Positions 6,905-15,669 of a stretch of 42,571 nt of DNA are shown piece after piece. Position 1 is the stretch's first letter, and every line of letters begins with the position of its first letter. The stretch is taken from NCBI GenBank assembly GCA_025355595.1, contig JANXZI010000459.1:1-42571 (forward strand), read 5' to 3'. The notes below the pieces were generated by a model that ran no database searches, was not told the origin of the DNA, and saw nothing but the letters and a program-made list of their open reading frames with translations. Made by a program: the position numbers and the translations under genes. Source of the DNA: Spartobacteria bacterium (lineage in GTDB: Bacteria; Verrucomicrobiota; Verrucomicrobiia; Chthoniobacterales; Chthoniobacteraceae).

Positions 6905-8707
6905 ATGAACTTCCGCCTCTTCGCCTCGCTCATCGTCCTCACCGTCCTGCGGCTCGTGTACATCGGCAATGTCGGCCTGATGCCCGATGAGGCGTACTAC
7001 CACGAGTGGAGCCAGCGGCTCGACTGGTGGTATTTCAGCAAGGGCCCCGGCATCGCGCTCATCATCCGCGCGGGCACGGCCCTGTTCGGCCACACGGAAT
7101 TCGGCGTCCGCTTTTTCGCGCCGCTCTTCGGCCTCGGCACCACGCTGCTCGTCCACTGGCTCGCGCGGCGAATCTACGACGGACGCACCGCATTCTGGAC
7201 CGTCGTGGTGATGTGCGTTTCGCCGATCTTCAACGCGGGCGCGATGCTGATGACCATTGACGCGCCCTCCATCTTTTTCTGGGCCGCATCGCTCTGCACG
7301 CTCTGGCTCGCGCTGGAAAAAAGCCCGGCCTTCTCGTGGTGGTGGGTGCTCACCGGGCTGCTCACCGGCCTCGGCTTTCTGTGCAAAATGACGAACGCCG
7401 CGTTCTTCGCGTCCGTCCTCCTGCTGCTCCTGATGACTCCGCGCTACCGCGCCGAACTCATCGGGCGCGGATTTTGGGCGATGATTTTCGTGTTCATCCC
7501 ATTTCTCGTCCCCGCGGCGCTGTGGAATGCCGCGCACGGCTGGCCGACGACCACGCACCTCGCCGCACGCGGCGGGCTCGGCGAGGCGTGGTGGAATTTC
7601 AACTTCCCCGCATTCGGCGAATTCGTCGCCCTGCAATTTGGCGTCCACTCGCCGCTGATTTTTTTCACGATGATGATGGCACTCGTCGCGGCCACCGCGC
7701 CGTCCTTTGGCCGCTGGTTCGTCGCCACCACGCGCTCGATAGCGAGCCTGCCCTTCACCCTCCGTTCCTCGTGGGTGGGCTGGGCTCTGCTCGCAGTGGG
7801 GCTGCTCGGGCTGTGGATGGCCGGAAATTTTTTCGAGCGCACCGGGTTTTACCTCGCGGCAAAGCTCCTCGCCGCGCTGGTCGCGATCATTTTCATCGGC
7901 ACCCACAAGGACGGTCCAAACATCCAGTGGAAATCGCGCTTCCTTGGCGCCTTCGCGCTGCCGATCTTGATCGGCTACACCTGGATCGCGCTGCACCACA
8001 AGACGCAGCCAAACTGGACCGCGCCCGCCATCGTCTCGCTCGCGGTCCTCGCCACTTCGTACGGGATCGATCGCGTGCTGCGCGGCGTGCGGGGCGCGCG
8101 CGGCTTCACCGTCGCCGCCCTCGCGCTGGGCGCGCTCATCACCATCGTGATGGCCAATACCGACCTGTTGCGCGCCATCGGCATCCCGCTGAAATACTCG
8201 GGCAGCGATCCCAGTGCGCGGATGCGCGGCTGGCGCGACGTGGCGAACGACGTGGCCAAATTTCGCGCCGTGATCGAGGCCGAAAGCGGGCAGAAAACTT
8301 TCCTCATCGCGAACCACTACGCCACCGCCGCCGAGCTGTGCTTTTACCTCCCGGAAAAACGCATTGAGGCACCCGGCCATCCCGCCGTGTATGTCGCCGA
8401 GTCGCCCGTCGCCGAGAACCAGTTCCACTTCTGGGGCCGCTACGACGAATACGAAAAACGCGAATCCCCTGTCGCCAACCCTCAGACCGACTCCGGCGAA
8501 TACGGCACGAGTCGCTTCGCCGGCCGCACCGCGATCTACGTCACGGACAACCCGCTCGAAACCGCCCCGATGGATCCGCTGTATCGAACCTTCGCGAAGT
8601 GGAAGTGGAAGACCTCTTTCGAATACTCCGGGCGTCGCGACCTCCCGCTGCGAAAAATCCACGTCTTCCTCCTCTACCGCTACCAGCCGGGAAAGCTGCT
8701 GGACTGA
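6905..8707 (+). CDS. GT39-type membrane glycosyltransferase (ArnT/PMT-like)
   Basis: This is a 600-residue integral membrane protein with about 11-12 hydrophobic segments. The first periplasmic loop carries MPDEAYYHEWSQRLDWWYF, the acidic DE motif typical of PMT_2/ArnT (GT-C fold) enzymes. Such enzymes transfer a sugar from a polyprenyl-phosphate donor to lipid A, protein or glycan on the outer face of the inner membrane. The C-terminal 170 residues (from about 430) form a soluble domain, as is usual. No clear ribosome binding site precedes the ATG at 6905. The position beside PAP2 and the MBOAT/SGNH genes suggests a cell-surface glycan role; the acceptor is unknown. Confidence 0.92.
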   Translation: MNFRLFASLIVLTVLRLVYIGNVGLMPDEAYYHEWSQRLDWWYFSKGPGIALIIRAGTALFGHTEFGVRFFAPLFGLGTTLLVHWLARRIYDGRTAFWTVVVMCVSPIFNAGAMLMTIDAPSIFFWAASLCTLWLALEKSPAFSWWWVLTGLLTGLGFLCKMTNAAFFASVLLLLLMTPRYRAELIGRGFWAMIFVFIPFLVPAALWNAAHGWPTTTHLAARGGLGEAWWNFNFPAFGEFVALQFGVHSPLIFFTMMMALVAATAPSFGRWFVATTRSIASLPFTLRSSWVGWALLAVGLLGLWMAGNFFERTGFYLAAKLLAALVAIIFIGTHKDGPNIQWKSRFLGAFALPILIGYTWIALHHKTQPNWTAPAIVSLAVLATSYGIDRVLRGVRGARGFTVAALALGALITIVMANTDLLRAIGIPLKYSGSDPSARMRGWRDVANDVAKFRAVIEAESGQKTFLIANHYATAAELCFYLPEKRIEAPGHPAVYVAESPVAENQFHFWGRYDEYEKRESPVANPQTDSGEYGTSRFAGRTAIYVTDNPLETAPMDPLYRTFAKWKWKTSFEYSGRRDLPLRKIHVFLLYRYQPGKLLD

Positions 8708-8795
8708 AACGACACCGTTGGAACCGATGCACCCAAATCCGCCGTCCAAAATCGCGAGGCCGTCGCGCCCGGATTGAGAGCACGGGGCAAACTCG

Positions 8796-10448
8796 CTACT
8801 CGATCATCTCGCCCCACACCCGCTCCTCAAGCTGAAGGGCGGCGTCACTGAGATCGCTGCTCTTGAATTTTTCGTATTGCGCGGAGACGTCGCTCCACGC
8901 GCGGACTCGCAACTTCACACGGTCGCCGGGACGCAGGCTCGCGGCGCGAGTCCATTTTTGCGCAAGCATGGACCAGGTGCAGACCAGGGCCTGCGTGGCA
9001 TCGGCACCCTCGATGTCCACGAGGTGCGCGGTGAGGATGTGCTCCGCGTAGGGCACGGTGCCGGGACGCGGGACGCTGGAGATCGCGGCGACGGTACCGG
9101 TGACGGTCTTCCACTCGCCGGGCTGTGGGTTAAAAAATTTCGACGGCTGCGGCGTGCCGAGATCGAGCGGGAGGAGTTTCCAGTCGCCGATGGCGAGTTC
9201 GCGCGTGGCGAATTCCCACACGACGATCTTTTTTCCGGCGAGGCGGTCACGACCGCGCGCGAGTTCGCGCTGCAAATGGTCACGCGTGGCGAAGGAGCCG
9301 TCGCTGTTGCGGAGGATGCAGTCGAGCGGCTGGCCGAGCGCGCGGCTGAGGTGCTCGGCAAATCCGGCGGCCTCGCCCCAGCCCATCGCTTCGAGCGAGA
9401 AGATGTTCGCAAAGCTGTCGCCGAGGAGCAACACGCTCGCATCGGTGCTCGGACGCCACAGGCCGTTGCCGGCGGGGACTTGGTGAATCGTGACGGTCTG
9501 CGGACGGAAAAATTGCTGTGACTCCCCGAGGCCGAGCAGACCGGCGATGTCGCCGAGAGCGGAAATTTGCCTTTCGGTCACGGGAGTTTCGACAGCGGGG
9601 CCGGGCTGGATTTTCGCGGCGAGTTTTTGCGCGATGAATTCCATCGCCTCGGGCCGCCAGTGGGTGTCGGTCTCAAGATATTGCGGCGCGGTTTTGCGCG
9701 CGAGGAGCAGTGGTGTCGGATCGAACACGCGCACCTTTGCGCTCGCGAGACGTGCGAGGAATTCCGGGTGGGAGACATTGTGCAGCGCGGTGGCCGGGCG
9801 TGCACCGAGCTTGTCGCCCTCGATGCACGGCTTCACAGGCATGGGCATGACGATGAGTTCGATGCCGCGCTTCGCAAGCTGGTCGCGGAAATGCACGATG
9901 CCCTTCACCGGGTCGGGCTGGATGTGCGCGTCGTGCGCGCGCTGCCGGAGCCGCGCGGGGTCGAGGAAGGCCGGACCGGTGATGTATTCCACGTCGCTCC
10001 GGTAAAAGAGCCATCCGTCGCGGCCAATGGAGGCCTGCTCGGTGCCGCTGTGCAGCATTCCCGTGAGCACGCCCTGCACGCGCGGACGCAGCGCCTTGGC
10101 GATGACGGACTGCTTTTCGAGATCCTTCTCCGCGGCCTTGATGTGCTCGGCTTTCGGAATCAGCTCCCAAAAATCCGAGGCCGATCGCGCGGCGCGAATT
10201 TTTGCCGCTGACGGCAGCACACCGGGCATCTCGAAGATGGGTTGCCGCGCGACGATCTGCGCAGCGATCACCGCCATGATCGTGAGCAGGAATGCCACGA
10301 TGAGCAGCGGGCGCGCACCGGGTGAAAAATCCGTGCGGCCCAGCGCGAGTTCGGCCTCGTCCTCGCGCGACATTTTGCGCTTCGTCTCGGGCGTCGGCTC
10401 GCCGTAGCTCGGCAGCGAGTGCTCGGGTGGTGTCGGCGGTTTGCTCAT
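8796..10448 (-). CDS. AlgX/AlgJ-like SGNH O-acetyltransferase with C-terminal accessory domain
   Basis: This 550-residue protein has one N-terminal membrane anchor (about residues 45-65) and a periplasmic AlgX/AlgJ-type SGNH domain. Family landmarks are GRDGWLFYRSDVEYITG, the Asp/His motif ETDTHWRPEAM and the Ser motif VLLLGDSFANIFSLEAM, so the catalytic triad is complete. Residues from about 465 form an extra domain starting VPYAEHILTAHLVD. A similar domain ends the SGNH protein at 13122-14702. Its ATG overlaps the MBOAT stop (ATGA), so the two are translationally coupled. The expected role is O-acetylation of an exported polysaccharide, with acetyl groups delivered through MBOAT. Confidence 0.92.
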   Translation of the reverse strand: MSKPPTPPEHSLPSYGEPTPETKRKMSREDEAELALGRTDFSPGARPLLIVAFLLTIMAVIAAQIVARQPIFEMPGVLPSAAKIRAARSASDFWELIPKAEHIKAAEKDLEKQSVIAKALRPRVQGVLTGMLHSGTEQASIGRDGWLFYRSDVEYITGPAFLDPARLRQRAHDAHIQPDPVKGIVHFRDQLAKRGIELIVMPMPVKPCIEGDKLGARPATALHNVSHPEFLARLASAKVRVFDPTPLLLARKTAPQYLETDTHWRPEAMEFIAQKLAAKIQPGPAVETPVTERQISALGDIAGLLGLGESQQFFRPQTVTIHQVPAGNGLWRPSTDASVLLLGDSFANIFSLEAMGWGEAAGFAEHLSRALGQPLDCILRNSDGSFATRDHLQRELARGRDRLAGKKIVVWEFATRELAIGDWKLLPLDLGTPQPSKFFNPQPGEWKTVTGTVAAISSVPRPGTVPYAEHILTAHLVDIEGADATQALVCTWSMLAQKWTRAASLRPGDRVKLRVRAWSDVSAQYEKFKSSDLSDAALQLEERVWGEMIE

Positions 10449-11923
10449 CAGAATATGAAATAGATGAACGGATTATATTCCTGCGTGGCGAGGACCACCA
10501 GCGCGAGCCAGCCGAGCGCGATGCACACCGCGGCCTTTCCGAGCGTGATGCGCTGCGTCCAGTCCCACGTCTGCCGCCCCGCCCAGATGACGATCGCGGC
10601 GAGCACGAGCGCGAGGAGGAGATACGGCTGGAAGAGCACGCCGGAGATGAGCCGCGCGCCGTCGGGCAGCGCGCGCGCACCAAACATGTCGGCGAGATAG
10701 CCGAGCGCGCGCGGCAGATCCGCGGCGCGGAAAAATACCCAGCCGAGCATGACAATCACAAACGTGACGCCGATGCGGAACGGGCGAGGGAGACGCTTGT
10801 AAAAATTCTCGCGTCCGGCGGCGCGCTCCGCGGCGAGCATCCCGCCGTGGATGCCGCCCCAGATGATGAAATTCCACGACGCACCGTGCCACAGGCCGCC
10901 GAGCAGCATCGTGATCACGAGATTGAAATAGATACGCGCTTTGCTGCCGCGGTTGCCACCGAGCGGGATGTAGAGGTATTCGCGCAGCCAGGTGGAGAGA
11001 GAGATGTGCCAGCGCCGCCAGAAGTCGGTGATCGATTGCGCGCGATACGGCGCGTCGAAATTTTTCGCGAAGATGAAGCCGAACATGAGGCCGAGGCCGA
11101 TGGCCATGTCGGAGTAGCCGCTGAAGTCGAAGTAGATCTGGAATGAGTAGCCCGTCGCGCCGACCCACGCCTCGAGCGGGCCGCGCGAGAGCGCATCGAA
11201 GGCGGTGTCGGCGATCTTTCCGCACGGGTTCGCGAGGAGGATTTTCTTCGCGAGGCCCATGAGGAAGAACGCCGCGCCGCGCGCGAATTTTTCACTCGTG
11301 AGCGTGCGCTGCCGGAGCTGCTCGGCGAGGAAGGAGAACTTCAGGATCGGCCCGGCGACGAGGTGCGGGAGCATTGAGACGAAGCACGAGAAGTCCACGA
11401 AGTTGGCCATCGCCTTCGCGTCGCCGCGATACACGTCAATGATGTAGCTGAGCGCCTGGAACGTGTAGAAGCTGATGCCGAGCGGCAGCACGATGCGCAG
11501 CGCGGGATCCCACTGCATGTGGCCGAGGCCGACCGAGCCGAGCAGCGCGTTGAAGGCTTCGAGGCCAAAATTGAAATACTTGAAAAAGCCAAGCGCGAGG
11601 AGATTGCTGACGATGGAGCCGAGCAGCGCGCGGTGCTGCGTTCGGCTGCGCGGTGCGCCCGGCACGAGGGTCGGCGCATCCTTTCCGCGGGCACGCCACA
11701 CGCGCCAGTCGTCGTGCGCGATCATGAGGCTGAGCAGCCAGTCGAGCGATGTCGTGACAAACATCAGCACGACGAAACGCGGCTCGGCCCAGCCGTAAAA
11801 AGTGTAGCCGGTGAGGACGAGCCACAGATTCCGCGCACGCTGCGGCGCGGGCTTCAGCAGGTAGTACCCGAGCAGCGTGAGCGGCAGGAAAAAATAGATG
11901 AAGATGTGCGAGCTGAAAACCAT
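10448..11923 (-). CDS. MBOAT-family O-acyltransferase (AlgI-like)
   Basis: The protein is a 491-residue polytopic membrane protein. The start chosen is the ATG at 11923 (MVFSSHIFIYFFLPLTLLGYY), the canonical AlgI-type beginning. The track start at 12004 adds 27 hydrophilic residues and runs into the divergent spacer. The invariant MBOAT histidine is in GLWHGASWNFIIWGGIHGG, preceded by the usual FWRRWHISLSTWLREYLYIPLGGN. AlgI-like proteins pass acetyl groups across the inner membrane to AlgJ/AlgX-type SGNH enzymes. Here the gene is coupled to one such enzyme by an ATGA overlap, and a second AlgX-like gene lies divergently 133 bases away. Confidence 0.95.
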   Translation of the reverse strand: MVFSSHIFIYFFLPLTLLGYYLLKPAPQRARNLWLVLTGYTFYGWAEPRFVVLMFVTTSLDWLLSLMIAHDDWRVWRARGKDAPTLVPGAPRSRTQHRALLGSIVSNLLALGFFKYFNFGLEAFNALLGSVGLGHMQWDPALRIVLPLGISFYTFQALSYIIDVYRGDAKAMANFVDFSCFVSMLPHLVAGPILKFSFLAEQLRQRTLTSEKFARGAAFFLMGLAKKILLANPCGKIADTAFDALSRGPLEAWVGATGYSFQIYFDFSGYSDMAIGLGLMFGFIFAKNFDAPYRAQSITDFWRRWHISLSTWLREYLYIPLGGNRGSKARIYFNLVITMLLGGLWHGASWNFIIWGGIHGGMLAAERAAGRENFYKRLPRPFRIGVTFVIVMLGWVFFRAADLPRALGYLADMFGARALPDGARLISGVLFQPYLLLALVLAAIVIWAGRQTWDWTQRITLGKAAVCIALGWLALVVLATQEYNPFIYFIF

Positions 11924-12056
11924 TCGGCGATTGCGCAGGTGCGGACGCGCAGGCGCGGACGATGGGACAGGTGGCTTGCAAAATGGAAGTTGAAACCTGC
12001 GCAACTTTCGCTAGACGAAGCGGCCCTTGCGCGCGCCTGTCTCACCACTCCGATTC
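11924..12056. promoter_or_regulatory. Divergent promoter region of the O-acetylation cluster
   Basis: These 133 bases separate the MBOAT gene (minus) from the second AlgX-like gene (plus) and must hold the promoters of both arms. I see no convincing -35/-10 pair or operator, so only the location is inferred. Confidence 0.4.
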
Positions 12057-13067
12057 ATGAAATTTTCCGTCTTCCTAATCCTCGCCTGCTGCGCCGCCGT
12101 GACGTGCGCAAATGCCGGGCCTCCGCGCGCGGAATTTGGGGCGGCGTTTGCGGCGGCCGAGAAGGCGAAGGCGAGCGTCGTCGCGGGCACGGATGGCTGG
12201 CTCTTTCTTTCCTCCGAGCTGCGGATGCTGTCGTTCGATCGTTTCTGGGGGGACGCGGCGGCGAAGGTGAGCCGCTCGCCGAAACCGGACGCGGCGGATC
12301 CGATCCCGGCGATCGTGGATTTTCACACGCAGTTGAAGGCGCGCGGCATTCATCTGCTGCTCGTGCCAGTGCCTCCGAAGGCGGCGATCTACCCGGAGAA
12401 AATTCTTGGCGCAGCGGCGGAGGGATCGCTCGCACCGCTCACGGAATTTTACGCCGCGCTGAAAACGGCGGGCGTCGAGGTGCTCGACCTCGCGCCGCTC
12501 ATGCTCGCGGCGAAGACCGGCGAGCACGGCCCGGTGTTCTGCGCGACGGACACGCACTGGTCCGGCAGCGGCTGCGTCCTCGCAGCGCAGGCGATCGGAA
12601 AGGCCATCGGCGATAAGCTCCCGCTGAAACTGACCGCCAAATTTTCCACGGAATGGAAGACGCTCGCGATTCACGGCGACCTGCTCGATCTGCCCGGCGC
12701 GGGCGGCAAAGGGAAAGGCGATGAAAAAATATCGGTGCGATCCGTGAGCGGCGCGAGCGGCGCGGCGGTCGAGCCGGATCCCGCCAGCCCGGTACTGCTG
12801 ATCGGCGACAGCCACACGCTCGTCTTCCACGATTTTCTCGCGGAGCGCGCGGGCCTGCTCGACCAGCTCGCGGCGGAACTTGGCATCGCGCCGGATCTCA
12901 TCGGAACCAAAGGCTCTGGCGCGACCACGGTGCGCGGAAATCTTTTCCGCAAGAGCATCAAGGATCCCGCCTACCTCTCGAAGAAAAAGGTCGTCGTGTG
13001 GTGCTTCACCGCGCGGGAATTCACCGAGGCAGACTCCGGCTGGCAGAAGTTGCCGGTGGCGAAGTGA
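12057..13067 (+). CDS. AlgX/AlgJ-like secreted SGNH protein
   Basis: The ATG at 12057 opens a signal peptide (MKFSVFLILACCAAVTCANA), so the product of 336 residues is periplasmic or secreted. It carries AlgX-type landmarks: GTDGWLFLSSELRML, ATDTHWSGSGC (Asp and His) and VLLIGDSHTLVFHDF (Ser). It is shorter than the neighbouring 550-residue homologue and lacks its C-terminal accessory domain. It is expected to act with the MBOAT protein in O-acetylation, or as an esterase on the same polymer. The gene is followed closely by two more SGNH genes on the same strand, probably one transcript. Confidence 0.92.
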   Translation: MKFSVFLILACCAAVTCANAGPPRAEFGAAFAAAEKAKASVVAGTDGWLFLSSELRMLSFDRFWGDAAAKVSRSPKPDAADPIPAIVDFHTQLKARGIHLLLVPVPPKAAIYPEKILGAAAEGSLAPLTEFYAALKTAGVEVLDLAPLMLAAKTGEHGPVFCATDTHWSGSGCVLAAQAIGKAIGDKLPLKLTAKFSTEWKTLAIHGDLLDLPGAGGKGKGDEKISVRSVSGASGAAVEPDPASPVLLIGDSHTLVFHDFLAERAGLLDQLAAELGIAPDLIGTKGSGATTVRGNLFRKSIKDPAYLSKKKVVVWCFTAREFTEADSGWQKLPVAK

Positions 13068-13121
13068 AAAAAATGCGCGGCACATTTGCTGCGCAACCGA
13101 GCAAACAACTTGATTCGTGAG

Positions 13122-14702
13122 ATGCAGATTCGTTTAAGGACACCAGTGGAGCACCCATCAACCGACCAACCCGCGCGACACGCGCACGACGCCGTGAGTA
13201 ACTGCACGCCCGGAGCACTCAGGCAATTCGCAGTGTGGGTGATGGCAGTATCGCTGATCATCGCGCAGGCGGCGACGGGGGCCCCGCGGCCCGTCGTGAA
13301 GAATTCCGGAGCCGACGAGGTGGCCGAAATCGGAATTCCAAAGGCGCGCGCGGTGTCCCTCCCAAAGACGGACTCGGCTTCCAAGTCCTCAAAAAAACAC
13401 ACCCCCGTGCCGCCGAAAGCCAAGCCGGTGCAGGACACTGCGAAGGCCAGGCCTCCGGGGAAAATAAGGCTCGGCGACGAGCAGTGGTTTGGCGCGGCCT
13501 CATCCATTGATCCCGTCACGGAGATCGCCGTCGCACTCACCATTCAGCTTCGCAAGACCGCCATCACCGCAGAGTCGGCACAAGGCCTCTCCGTGCTGAT
13601 CATCGGCGATTCGCTCAGCCTCTGCGGATTCGGGCAGCGCCTCGACGGACGCTTCCGGAAATCACCGCAGTTCAAATCCATCTACACCTACATGACCTGC
13701 GGCACCGTGCCCCTGAGCTGGCTGAAGGTGGGCGGCTACCCGAATGCGAAGACGTGCTGCGGGTTTTTCACCATCGAGTCCGACGAGGACGGCGGCTCAC
13801 CGATCATCCTCGAGGACACCTACGGCAACAAGCGCGGGACGAAACCGAAGCCGCATCAGGTCCCGAAGATCGAGGATCTGCTGGAACACGCAAAGCCCGA
13901 CATCCTCATCGTGCAGACGGGCACGAACTTCTTCGACCTTTTCACGGATGGAAAATCCATCAGCGCGGAGCGCCACGAGAGGGCCCTCAAGAGCCAGGTC
14001 GTCCCGTTCATGCGCGAGGTGCTGAAGACGCATTCGTCGCTGCGCAAAATTTATTGGATCGGCTCGCCCACCTCGGGCCGAGTCACGGCGGACATCCAGG
14101 ACTTTGTCTTCGAGCGATCCTGCAAGTTCACCGCCCCGGTGGCCACGGTGATCGATAGCCGCACGCTCATCACGTATCCATTCACCGGCCTGCAGCGGGA
14201 TCACGAACACTTCGGTGGCGCAGACATGAACCGCTGGGCCGACCGCGTGTTCGAGCGCGTGATGGGCGACCTCACCTTTCGCCCGCTGCCAGCGGTGATC
14301 ACCGCACAAGTCCCGGTGGAGGAGAAGTCGGCGGTGCCCAGCCCGGCCGCCGACGACAAGTCGATCTCGGTCAAAGCCAAACTCGCCTTCAAGTCGCCGC
14401 CGCTGCGCGTGGAGAAAATCCCGTACGGGGAGTCGTTGGTGGCTTACGTTTACGACGTCGTGCAGGTGCTGAAGGGCGATTACGCGGAACAGCAGATCCT
14501 CGTGATGCACCCTGCGCACATCCGGCGACAGGCGCAGTCCCTGAGCAAATACAAGATCGGCTCGACGTACGAACTTCGGGTGAAGGAGGTGGATGGAACG
14601 CCGTGGGCGACCACCAAGTCGAGCGACCAAAGCGAGCATCCCGAATTGCTCCACTTCATCCAAGTCGCGGACGAACGCAAACTGCCCTCCCGCGGCAAGT
14701 GA
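13122..14702 (+). CDS. Secreted SGNH/GDSL hydrolase with C-terminal accessory domain
   Basis: The ATG at 13122 gives 526 residues. The track start at 13086 is a TTG. A hydrophobic stretch near residue 37 (VWVMAVSLIIAQAATG) looks like a late signal peptide or anchor, followed by a Lys/Pro-rich linker. The SGNH core includes VLIIGDSLSLCGFGQ (Ser), IVQTGTNFFDLF (Asn) and RDHEHFGG (Asp/His). A Cys-rich insert, YMTCGTVPLSWL and AKTCCGF, is shared with the next gene. The last 94 residues, from IPYGESLVAYVYDV, resemble the C-terminal domain of the AlgX-like protein at 8796-10448. It may be an esterase or acetyltransferase acting on the same glycan. Confidence 0.88.
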   Translation: MQIRLRTPVEHPSTDQPARHAHDAVSNCTPGALRQFAVWVMAVSLIIAQAATGAPRPVVKNSGADEVAEIGIPKARAVSLPKTDSASKSSKKHTPVPPKAKPVQDTAKARPPGKIRLGDEQWFGAASSIDPVTEIAVALTIQLRKTAITAESAQGLSVLIIGDSLSLCGFGQRLDGRFRKSPQFKSIYTYMTCGTVPLSWLKVGGYPNAKTCCGFFTIESDEDGGSPIILEDTYGNKRGTKPKPHQVPKIEDLLEHAKPDILIVQTGTNFFDLFTDGKSISAERHERALKSQVVPFMREVLKTHSSLRKIYWIGSPTSGRVTADIQDFVFERSCKFTAPVATVIDSRTLITYPFTGLQRDHEHFGGADMNRWADRVFERVMGDLTFRPLPAVITAQVPVEEKSAVPSPAADDKSISVKAKLAFKSPPLRVEKIPYGESLVAYVYDVVQVLKGDYAEQQILVMHPAHIRRQAQSLSKYKIGSTYELRVKEVDGTPWATTKSSDQSEHPELLHFIQVADERKLPSRGK

Positions 14703-14728
14703 CCGCCCGCACGCGCCACGACCTTCCC

Positions 14729-15490
14729 ATGCCCAAGTCCTTCCGCCTTCTCCGCGTGCTGCTCGCCGCGCTGCTCCTCGCAGCATCACCCGTCGTGTCC
14801 GGCGCCGATCGCATCCTCATGATCGGCGACTCCATGACCGTCGGCGGATTCGGCGAGCAGGTTCAGGATTCGCTCGTCGCACGCTACGGCACGCAGAATG
14901 TCTTCGTGTATGGCTCATGCGGATCCTCGCCGCAGCACTGGCTCACGGCGGAGCCGCAGCACGTCACGAAATGCGGCTACCGCGAGCGGACGCCGCAGCG
15001 CACCATCGTCCTCGACTACAAGGAAGGCCGCCGGCCGCCGCCGGTCGCGACGCCGAAGATCGACCGCCTGCTCTGGATGCACAAGCCACAGATTGTCATC
15101 GTGCAACTCGGCACCAATTGGTTCGACGACCTGCTTGGGCGCGGCAGCGACGAGGAAATAAAGAAAATGGCGCAATCACTCGACCGCCTGGGCGCCTCGC
15201 TGCGTGGCCGGCAAGTGATCTGGGTGCTGCCGCCCGACTGCACAAAATTTCCGAAAAACGTGCAGGCCACGGTGCGCGCGCTGATCCTGCGCGCCGCAAA
15301 AATCTGGCGCTTTGAAGTGATCGAATCCCTGCCCCTCACGCACTACGTGAACGGACGGACCGGCAGCGATGGAGTCCACTACAACACCGACGAGGCGAAG
15401 GATTGGGGACGCGGAGTGATGAAGCAGCTCCAGAAAAAAATCCGCACGGACGGCGGGCCGCGCGTCTTTTTCTCCGACGACAAAGGGTAA
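14729..15490 (+). CDS. Secreted SGNH/GDSL hydrolase, paralogue of upstream gene
   Basis: The ATG at 14729 starts a signal peptide (MPKSFRLLRVLLAALLLAAS); the track start at 14603 lies inside the previous gene. The 253-residue product carries ILMIGDSMTVGGFGEQV (Ser), VIVQLGTNWFDDL (Asn) and GSDGVHYN (Asp/His), so all SGNH blocks are present. YGSCGSSPQHWL and VTKCGY align with the Cys-bearing insert of the upstream protein, and both have PKI-D-LL before the GTN block, so they are paralogues. It begins 26 bases after the upstream stop and is probably co-transcribed. It lacks the C-terminal accessory domain. Confidence 0.9.
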   Translation: MPKSFRLLRVLLAALLLAASPVVSGADRILMIGDSMTVGGFGEQVQDSLVARYGTQNVFVYGSCGSSPQHWLTAEPQHVTKCGYRERTPQRTIVLDYKEGRRPPPVATPKIDRLLWMHKPQIVIVQLGTNWFDDLLGRGSDEEIKKMAQSLDRLGASLRGRQVIWVLPPDCTKFPKNVQATVRALILRAAKIWRFEVIESLPLTHYVNGRTGSDGVHYNTDEAKDWGRGVMKQLQKKIRTDGGPRVFFSDDKG

Positions 15491-15545
15491 GCGCTCGGAG
15501 CCTGTCATCCTGCGGATGGCGAATCGGTTTTCGGTTTTGGCGGCT

Positions 15546-15638
15546 GTGATGGGTGACTGGCGAACAGTGACTGGTCTTTCGGATTTCACGGGGCGAACCC
15601 GGACGGCCACCAGTCAGTTTTCACCAGTCACCCATCAC
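15546..15638. repeat. Inverted-repeat cassette (93 bp)
   Basis: GTGATGGGTGACTGG at 15546 is inverted as CCAGTCACCCATCAC ending at 15638, and the arms continue with CAGTGACTGG and CCAGTCAG. The 29-base arms match at most positions. It sits between convergent genes and has no T-run. Confidence 0.85.
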
Positions 15639-15669
15639 CGCCGCATCAACTGACCGCTGACAGGCAGCT

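Noticed and set aside
6887-8749. 620-residue minus-strand ORF opposite the GT39 gene
   Set aside because: Glu/Arg/Gly-rich shadow frame; the plus strand has clear membrane-protein character and the GT39 motif.
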